This document shows, piece by piece, positions 58,737 through 64,000 of a stretch of 64,000 nt of DNA (its first letter is position 1; each line of letters starts with the position of its first letter). The position numbers were made by a program, and so were the translations under genes. Origin of the DNA: Paracoccaceae bacterium. GTDB taxonomy: Bacteria > Pseudomonadota > Alphaproteobacteria > Rhodobacterales > Rhodobacteraceae. The notes under the pieces were generated by a model, which was not told the DNA's origin, did not search any database, and saw nothing but the letters and a program-made list of their open reading frames with translations. The stretch lies in NCBI GenBank assembly GCA_028284705.1, contig JANQRE010000004.1, forward strand, positions 124,001 through 188,000, in the 5' to 3' direction.

Positions 58737-60716
58737 TCAAACCAGCTCCGCGTCGGTCATGATTTCGACAAGCGCGGGGCCATTGTGGGCCAGAGCCTCA
58801 GTCAGTGCATCCGGTAGCTCAGCGCTGTCTGTCACCTTGTGACCATGCGCGCGGCAGAGGCGGGCGAAGGCGGCGAAACTGGGGTTCACTAGATCGGTCT
58901 CCCAGACGGGCCATTCGCCGGAGCGCTGCTCCTTGGAAATTTTCCCAAGCTCGCCGTTGTGGAGCAGGATATGGGTGATATCCATGCCGTATTTGACCGC
59001 CGTGGTGAGGTCCATGGGGTATTGGCCAAACCCGCCATCGCCGGAGATCGAGACCACTTTGCGACCTTTCAGATGCGCTTTGTCCTGGGTCGCGGCCCAG
59101 GCGCCGATGGCCGCCGGGAAGCCGTAGCCGATGGAGCCCAGATAGCCGGACATGAGCACGCGCTGGCTGCCTTTTGTCTCGAGATAGCGCCCGAAGGAAT
59201 AGGTATTGTTGCCGACATCCACCGCGAAGATCGTGTCGTCAGGCACGAGTTGGCCGAGCAGGTCGAAAATCGCGAAGGAGTGGATGCCGCGGCCCGCTTC
59301 TTCGGCAAGTCGACGGGACTTCTCGGCGCGCCAGATCGACCAGCGGTCGGCCATTTCCGCCTTTTGGTCCACCGCGTCGGGGTTCTTTTTGATCTGACCG
59401 CCAGCGGCGTCGCAGAAGGCCCCGATTTCACCCCAGATCGGCAGATCGACCGCGTGGAATTTGCCAAGCTGCATGCGGTCGTAGTCGACCTGGATGATCT
59501 TCTCGTGGCTCGCGATGCCGGTGTGGTTCGAAAAGCTCGCGCCGAGCACAAGGATCAGGTCGGCTTCGTTCATGAACCAGGATGCAATGGGCGTGCCGGA
59601 ACGGCCCAGAACGCCGCCTCCGAGCGGGTGGCTGTCGGGGACAAGGCCCTTGGCTTTGAAAGTGGTCAGAACTGGCGAGCCGATCTTTTCAGCGAGCGAA
59701 ATGATCTGATCGCGTGCGCCATAAGCGCCATGGCCGACAATGATCACCGGGCGTTTTGCGCTGTTGAGTAGATCGACCGCGGCGGCGACATCCTCCGCCG
59801 AGGGCGTCACGCGGGTGCCGCCCATGCGGCCCTCGGGCGATCCGGCCTCTTGGTCTGATGGCAAGGTTTGCGTGTCGTCGGGGAAGATCAGATGCGCCAC
59901 ATTCTGTTCGACCAGCGCATTCTTGCAGGCCAGTGACATGAGCTCGGCGTGGTTCGAGGACGACAGCACGGTCTGCGAGAAGGTCGAGACCGCATCGAAG
60001 GCCGACGAGAGGTCGATGTCCTGAAACGCGCCGGGACCGAACACTTGGGTTTGCACTTGGCCCGTCAGCGCAAGCACTGGCGCGCGGTCGACTTTTGCGT
60101 CCCACATGCCGGTCAGCAGGTTCGTCGCACCCGGGCCCGCGATGGTCAGGCACGCCGCGGGCTCGGCGGTGAGTTTGCCATAGGCCGAGGCGGCGAAGGC
60201 GGCGACGCCCTCATGGCGGATGCCGTAATATTTCAGCTTCTTGTCGGCGACGGCGAGGCGGATGGCATCTGCAAGACCGAGGTTCGAGTGACCGACCATC
60301 CCGAAAACGGACTGCACGCCCCAATTGCTCATCGTCTCGACCATGACATCCGTCGTTGTGCGCTCATGGGGCGGTTCCGGTTCAATGCCGACGAAGATTT
60401 CGCCGTCGCGGATATCGAGCGGGAAGAGCTTCTGGCCGGTATCCTCATGTCCGCCCGGAGGGGCCCCGGTCAGCGGATCGAAATCCCAGCCATGCCAGGG
60501 GCAACGCAGCCAGCATTTGCCCTCGACGCCTTTCTCGATGGAACCTTCGCCCAAGGGGCCACGTTGGTGCGGACAGTGGTTGTCCATCGCGGTCCATTGG
60601 CCGTCGAAATGGACAAGGCAGATCGAGGTGGTGCGTGCGGTGACGGTTTTGACCCGACCCTCGGGCAGATCATCCACATGGCCCACGGAAATCCAGTCGA
60701 GCGTCTCGTCAATCAT
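58737..60716 (-). CDS. Rieske 2Fe-2S / thiamine pyrophosphate enzyme fusion
   Basis: This 659-residue protein is a fusion. Residues 1-115 are a Rieske domain with NHCPHQRGPLGEG (Cys48, His50) and RCPWHGWDFD (Cys72, His75). Residues 120-659 form an acetolactate-synthase / pyruvate-oxidase-type TPP enzyme: GIRHEGVAAFAASAYGKLT with the cofactor-activating Glu, AGPGATNLLTGMWDA, and the TPP-binding SGDGGFGQYPMDLTTAVKYGMDITHILLHN. The TPP part would decarboxylate a 2-keto acid, and the Rieske part could take the electrons. It is the last gene of a six-gene operon. The substrate is unknown. Confidence 0.88.
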   Translation of the reverse strand: MIDETLDWISVGHVDDLPEGRVKTVTARTTSICLVHFDGQWTAMDNHCPHQRGPLGEGSIEKGVEGKCWLRCPWHGWDFDPLTGAPPGGHEDTGQKLFPLDIRDGEIFVGIEPEPPHERTTTDVMVETMSNWGVQSVFGMVGHSNLGLADAIRLAVADKKLKYYGIRHEGVAAFAASAYGKLTAEPAACLTIAGPGATNLLTGMWDAKVDRAPVLALTGQVQTQVFGPGAFQDIDLSSAFDAVSTFSQTVLSSSNHAELMSLACKNALVEQNVAHLIFPDDTQTLPSDQEAGSPEGRMGGTRVTPSAEDVAAAVDLLNSAKRPVIIVGHGAYGARDQIISLAEKIGSPVLTTFKAKGLVPDSHPLGGGVLGRSGTPIASWFMNEADLILVLGASFSNHTGIASHEKIIQVDYDRMQLGKFHAVDLPIWGEIGAFCDAAGGQIKKNPDAVDQKAEMADRWSIWRAEKSRRLAEEAGRGIHSFAIFDLLGQLVPDDTIFAVDVGNNTYSFGRYLETKGSQRVLMSGYLGSIGYGFPAAIGAWAATQDKAHLKGRKVVSISGDGGFGQYPMDLTTAVKYGMDITHILLHNGELGKISKEQRSGEWPVWETDLVNPSFAAFARLCRAHGHKVTDSAELPDALTEALAHNGPALVEIMTDAELV

Positions 60717-60990
60717 GGGTGTCGTCCTCCTCAGGAGCCTTTGTCAGGCGGTCGATGATGTTTTGCACGAAGGTCAGGATCAGAAAGCCGCCGCAGGCCC
60801 AGATCAGCAGTTCAAATGGCGCGAATTGTGTGCCGCGCAGCCATCGGCCCAACAGCCCTCCGCCGGGGCGCAATTCCTCAATGCCGAATAGGCCGGAACG
60901 CGGCCAGAGATCAAAGAGCCAGAAGCGCGACAGGTAAAGCAGGATTACGGCGATCAACGCGACAATGAGGAGAATGAGGACCCGTTTCAT
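60709..60990 (-). CDS. Small membrane protein of the Rieske operon
   Basis: This 93-residue protein has two hydrophobic segments (VLILLIVALIAVILLYLSRFWLF and FELLIWACGGFLILTFVQNII), separated by a Gly/Arg-rich loop (GIEELRPGGGLLGRWLRGTQ), and ends with an acidic tail. It overlaps both neighbours by 4-8 bases, so it is translationally coupled. No family is recognised. It may anchor the Rieske-TPP protein to the membrane. Confidence 0.75.
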   Translation of the reverse strand: MKRVLILLIVALIAVILLYLSRFWLFDLWPRSGLFGIEELRPGGGLLGRWLRGTQFAPFELLIWACGGFLILTFVQNIIDRLTKAPEEDDTHD

Positions 60991-61751
60991 TCGTCCACCA
61001 AAGCGATTGTGGCCGGATCGATTTGGAGAACAAGCAGATCACCGCGGCGTTCGATGTCGCCCTCCAATGTCACAAATTGACCGACAAAGTCGTAGGCCTC
61101 TTGCGGCATCCGCGTGGCCTCCGGTCCGGTGATCAGCATGAATTCCTGCCCTTCCACGGGTTGCGTGGAGACAAAGACAGGAGGCACGTCGCCGGTGATG
61201 CAGAGATTGGCACAGGCCTTATGCGCGAGGCCACGTCCGGGGCGCATAGCGCCATAGAGGCATTTGCCGTCGCAAATCTCCCCGGCCAATTTCCAGCGCC
61301 CGAGCGGTTCTATTTCCATCGCCGGGGCGTTGCCCTCGACCGGGGAAATCCCGTTCCGCCCGCCACGCAATTGCATCATGTCGATCGTGCCGCGCTCCAG
61401 CACGATGCCCGAGATTTGCGCGAGTTGCCCCTCCAGACCCATCGCGCGCATATCGACGCCGGATTTCCCAGCGGCGGTGAGCATCATGGTCTTGCCAGGG
61501 GCGATCCGGTCATTGCCTTCGGTGACCCGCAGTATCGGGTAGGGGGTCAGCTCGACCACACCGGTGACCGTCTGACGCCCGAAATCGAAGCGGAAGCCGG
61601 TGTCTTCCGGCGCATCTTGCGTCGCGCCGATCAAAAGCCCCGCGCCGAAGAAGAGCACGAAGACGGCCAGCGAGATGAAGAGGGTGAAGCCTTTGAGGCC
61701 AGCCGGCAGGGGCAGATAACCCACGAAGAACGGTTCGTCTTTCCGGCTCAT
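60987..61751 (-). CDS. Membrane-anchored protein with four clustered cysteines
   Basis: This 254-residue protein has one N-terminal helix (GFTLFISLAVFVLFFGAGLLIG) and a periplasmic domain. Near residue 160 is a cysteine cluster, GEICDGKCLYGAMRPGRGLAHKACANLC, that could hold a metal or two disulfides, followed by an OB-fold-like end (DFVGQFVTLEGDIERRGDLLVLQIDP). It overlaps both neighbouring genes by 4 bases. No named family is recognised. It probably is a periplasmic subunit of the redox complex proposed for this operon. Confidence 0.78.
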   Translation of the reverse strand: MSRKDEPFFVGYLPLPAGLKGFTLFISLAVFVLFFGAGLLIGATQDAPEDTGFRFDFGRQTVTGVVELTPYPILRVTEGNDRIAPGKTMMLTAAGKSGVDMRAMGLEGQLAQISGIVLERGTIDMMQLRGGRNGISPVEGNAPAMEIEPLGRWKLAGEICDGKCLYGAMRPGRGLAHKACANLCITGDVPPVFVSTQPVEGQEFMLITGPEATRMPQEAYDFVGQFVTLEGDIERRGDLLVLQIDPATIALVDE

Positions 61752-62794
61752 GCGGGCACCTCCACAGGCTCAACCGGCGTGCCCGGCGGGTTCGCATCTC
61801 GGTGGACCTGCACATGGCCGTTTTCAATCCGCAGATTGTAGGTCGGGATCTTCTCGGTAAACGGGGCGGGCGAGCGCCCGTTGCGCACGTCATACTGGAA
61901 GCCATGCCAGGGGCAGGTGACGAGGCAGTCGATGATGCGCCCCTCGCCCAGCGGACCGTTCTGATGGGCGCAAGCATTTGATATTGCATTCAGTTTGCCC
62001 TCATGGCGGAACACGGCCACACGCTCGCCATTGGGCAGGATTTTAATCTTTGCGAGGCCCTCCTCGATCTCGGAAGCGTCACAAATGTCGATCCAGCCGT
62101 CTTGATCCGCGCCAAGCTCATCGCCGCGCCGATCCTCTTGCCAAGCGGCATAGGCGTGCAGTCCCGCCACCGTCAAAGCGCCGCCGATGAAGATGACAGT
62201 GAAGACGTGGTTCTGCTGATCCTGCAGGATGCCCAGAGACACGTGCGCCACCACGGCGACGTAAGCCAGGTAGATCGAGGCGTGGATCCGTTTCCAGACC
62301 GGTGGCGTAAGGAACTTCATCCAGAAATCATGGCTCGTGGCGGCGAGGATCAGAAGGCAGATCAGGGCGAAGATGCCGAAGGCCTCGAAGGGGAAACCGG
62401 CCAACTGGCCGTAGCTCGTGTTGGCAAATAGCAGGGCTTCGTATTTGTCCGAGTTTGAGAAAGCGAAGTACCAGTTCAGGATGTAACCCGCATGGGTGAT
62501 CGCCACGAAAGCCGTCATCACGCCGAAATGGCGGCGGTTATAGAGGAGCGGTAGGAAGCGGCGGTCGATCCGGGCGAGGGGGCCGATGCAGAGAATGACG
62601 GTCAGCATCAAAAACGCACAGGCCCCGAAGGCGCGGGCGTTATGGACTTGTGGGTTGATTGGCGCTTCGTGGCTGAGGACTTCCGGCGAGACGAAGAGGA
62701 AGACATAGAGAAACAGCGTCACCGCGATCAGCATCAACGCGTCATAGACCCATTTCGAGCGGTTCCATTGAACGGGGATGTACTTCACGCTCAT
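61748..62794 (-). CDS. Ferric-reductase-like membrane protein with C-terminal Rieske domain
   Basis: The 348 residues start at ATG 62794 (MSVKYIPVQWNR); the frame above it overlaps the next gene and is rejected. Residues 15-225 have about six helices of the ferric reductase-like / MsrQ type, with histidines in RRHFGVMTAFVAITHAGYILNWY and KRIHASIYLAYVAVVAHVSLG that could ligate heme b. The C-terminal 100 residues are a Rieske domain (SNACAHQNGPLGEG and TCPWHGFQYDVRNG). It can pass electrons between the membrane and a Rieske centre. It overlaps neighbours by 4 bases. Confidence 0.88.
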   Translation of the reverse strand: MSVKYIPVQWNRSKWVYDALMLIAVTLFLYVFLFVSPEVLSHEAPINPQVHNARAFGACAFLMLTVILCIGPLARIDRRFLPLLYNRRHFGVMTAFVAITHAGYILNWYFAFSNSDKYEALLFANTSYGQLAGFPFEAFGIFALICLLILAATSHDFWMKFLTPPVWKRIHASIYLAYVAVVAHVSLGILQDQQNHVFTVIFIGGALTVAGLHAYAAWQEDRRGDELGADQDGWIDICDASEIEEGLAKIKILPNGERVAVFRHEGKLNAISNACAHQNGPLGEGRIIDCLVTCPWHGFQYDVRNGRSPAPFTEKIPTYNLRIENGHVQVHRDANPPGTPVEPVEVPA

Positions 62795-63165
62795 TGGCTG
62801 GCCTCCGGGGCGGAGAGCTGCTCGGGCGCAATATGGGCAGGCCATTGCTGTCGGACCGACAGACCCGCGGCGATGACAAGCACGATTGCAATCGGCATCA
62901 CATAGGCGAAAATCCTGTGATTGTGACGGCGCGGTTTGTAGCGATGCGCCCAGTGATCGGTCTCGAATGCGAGGCAGTACCAGCGCCAAAGCACCAGCGG
63001 CCAGATCAACAGGATGCCGGGGATCAGAAGCGGACGGAAGACATAAGCGCCATCGGCATCCTCATCAATGCGGTCCATGCCGACGGTCAGGAAAACAAGG
63101 GCCACAAGCGCACCGATCGCGCCCCACCATTTCACCACCATCAGAAGGAATTCTGCTGTGTTCAT
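62791..63165 (-). CDS. Small membrane protein of the Rieske operon
   Basis: This 124-residue protein has three hydrophobic segments (EFLLMVVKWWGAIGALVALVFL, LLIPGILLIWPLVLWRWYCLAF and FAYVMPIAIVLVIAAGLSV) and a His-rich loop (WAHRYKPRRHNHRIF). It overlaps the glutamate-synthase-like gene by 4 bases upstream and the ferric-reductase-like gene by 4 bases downstream. No family is recognised; a membrane subunit is likely. Confidence 0.78.
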   Translation of the reverse strand: MNTAEFLLMVVKWWGAIGALVALVFLTVGMDRIDEDADGAYVFRPLLIPGILLIWPLVLWRWYCLAFETDHWAHRYKPRRHNHRIFAYVMPIAIVLVIAAGLSVRQQWPAHIAPEQLSAPEASQ

Positions 63166-64000
63166 GCGACCCCGCCATAGGCGACGCCCGACAGTTCAGC
63201 CATGTCCTTTTTCCAGGTCGTCAGATCGTTCTGATTGAACTTTGACAAGTGGTCGTGACCACAAGCCCGCGCCATGACCTGCATGAGTTCGACGGACGCG
63301 TTGAAGAAGTTCTCCAACCGCTTCGCCGATTTCTCCACCACGAGGCGGCTGACCAGATGCGGTTTCTGCGTCGCGATCCCGACCGGGCAATTGTTGGTGT
63401 GGCAGGCGCGCATGGCGAGGCACCCAATGGCCTGCATCGCCGAGTTCGACACCGCAACCGCATCCGCCCCAAGCGCCATGGCCTTGATGAAATCTGCCGG
63501 TTTTCTGAGGCCGCCGGTGATGACCAGCGTGACGTCACTGCGTCCCGAGACGTCGAGATGACGTCGCGCACGGGCGAGGGCAGGGATCGTCGGGACGGAG
63601 ATATTGTCGCGGAAAATGATCGGAGCGGCCCCGGTTCCGCCGCCACGCCCGTCGAGAATGACGTAATCGACCCCGACTTCGAGCGCGGCGTCGATGTCCT
63701 TCTCGATATGCTGCGCGGAGAGCTTATAACCTATTGGTATACCGCCGGTTTTGTCCCGTACTTCGTCGGCGAACTCCTTGATCTGGGCAACCTCTGTCCA
63801 GTCGGGGAAACGGGGAGGAGAGATCGCCGCCTCGCCTTCATCCAGTCCACGCACCGCAGCGATTTTGCCTTTCACCTTGTTGCCGGGCAGGTGACCGCCG
63901 GTGCCGGTTTTGGCGCCTTGGCCGCCCTTGAAATGGAAGGCTTGAACCTTGTCGAGCTTGTCCCATGAGAAGCCAAACCGCCCAGAGGCGAGTTCGTAGA
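63162..64000 (-). CDS. FMN-binding glutamate-synthase-like protein (5' end outside window)
   Basis: The frame is open to the window edge, so the N-terminal part is missing; about 279 residues are visible. The protein matches the FMN-barrel of glutamate synthase: FKGGQGAKTGTGGHLPGNKV, ISPPRFPDWTEVAQIKEF, YVILDGRGGGTGAAPIIF, VITGGLRKPADFIKAMALGADAVAVS, and MRACHTNNCPVGIATQ, where two of the three 3Fe-4S cysteines of GltS are seen. No amidotransferase domain is visible. Stand-alone proteins of this type occur as FMN oxidoreductases of unknown substrate. It is the first visible gene of the operon. Confidence 0.9.
   Translation of the reverse strand, partial: YELASGRFGFSWDKLDKVQAFHFKGGQGAKTGTGGHLPGNKVKGKIAAVRGLDEGEAAISPPRFPDWTEVAQIKEFADEVRDKTGGIPIGYKLSAQHIEKDIDAALEVGVDYVILDGRGGGTGAAPIIFRDNISVPTIPALARARRHLDVSGRSDVTLVITGGLRKPADFIKAMALGADAVAVSNSAMQAIGCLAMRACHTNNCPVGIATQKPHLVSRLVVEKSAKRLENFFNASVELMQVMARACGHDHLSKFNQNDLTTWKKDMAELSGVAYGGVA

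Noticed and set aside
1-64000. CRISPR arrays, rRNA genes, complete insertion sequences
   Set aside because: No regular direct-repeat/spacer pattern, rRNA-like sequence or intact transposase was found on either strand.

Overview
The window is about 64 kb of high-GC chromosomal DNA. It most likely comes from a marine alphaproteobacterium of the family Rhodobacteraceae (Roseobacter type). The grounds are gene families rather than a database search: a his cluster interleaved with DUF302 and DUF2147 genes, a Hint-domain protein with choice-of-anchor-L and Ig-like parts, a DUF6525 gene, an Irr-type iron box, and an Rrf2 regulator that lacks the usual three-cysteine cluster site.

Layout. (1) 1-11.9 kb is core DNA: the 3' part of hrpB, a solitary form II CoxL-like molybdenum hydroxylase subunit, a formate/nitrite-type channel, rlmB, tRNA-Tyr, a SABATH-like carboxyl methyltransferase and a glycosyltransferase with a Lys/Ala/Pro-rich tail. 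(2) 11.9-17.1 kb holds hisE, hisF, hisA, hisH and hisB on the minus strand, interrupted by plus-strand DUF302 and two DUF2147 genes; a run of five short hairpins separates hisH from hisB. (3) 17.2-26.4 kb holds the Hint protein and then a LacI-regulated sugar ABC transporter with an embedded GH63/MGH-like hydrolase. This looks like uptake and hydrolysis of a glycosylated small molecule such as glucosyl- or mannosylglycerate. (4) 26.55-58.65 kb is a genomic island of about 32 kb in tRNA-Thr(TGT). It is bounded by 42-bp direct repeats that differ at one base and begins with a tyrosine integrase. (5) 58.7-64 kb is core DNA again: a minus-strand run of six overlapping genes with a Rieske-TPP fusion, small membrane proteins, a ferric-reductase-like Rieske protein and an FMN glutamate-synthase-like protein cut by the window edge.

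The island is mainly an iron and heme acquisition module. It encodes a TonB-dependent receptor, TonB with ExbB and two ExbD proteins, HmuS-like, HmuT, HmuU and HmuV proteins, an IsdG-like monooxygenase with the N/W/H triad, HemP, two imelysins with their di-heme and DUF1513 partners, an Fe(III)-binding protein, Dps behind a palindromic Irr-type box, and a local Rrf2 regulator. It also carries a nickel/peptide-type ABC importer. Its left end is decayed: an integrase with a stop codon, an ORF with a stop codon, a cut yidD and an orphan PAAR-like gene.

The least explained items are the Rieske-TPP redox operon, a DUF11-like domain inside a sugar ABC permease, three island proteins that appear to form one uncharacterised family, and the five-hairpin array in the his cluster. 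All gene identities rest on motif recognition and context by eye.
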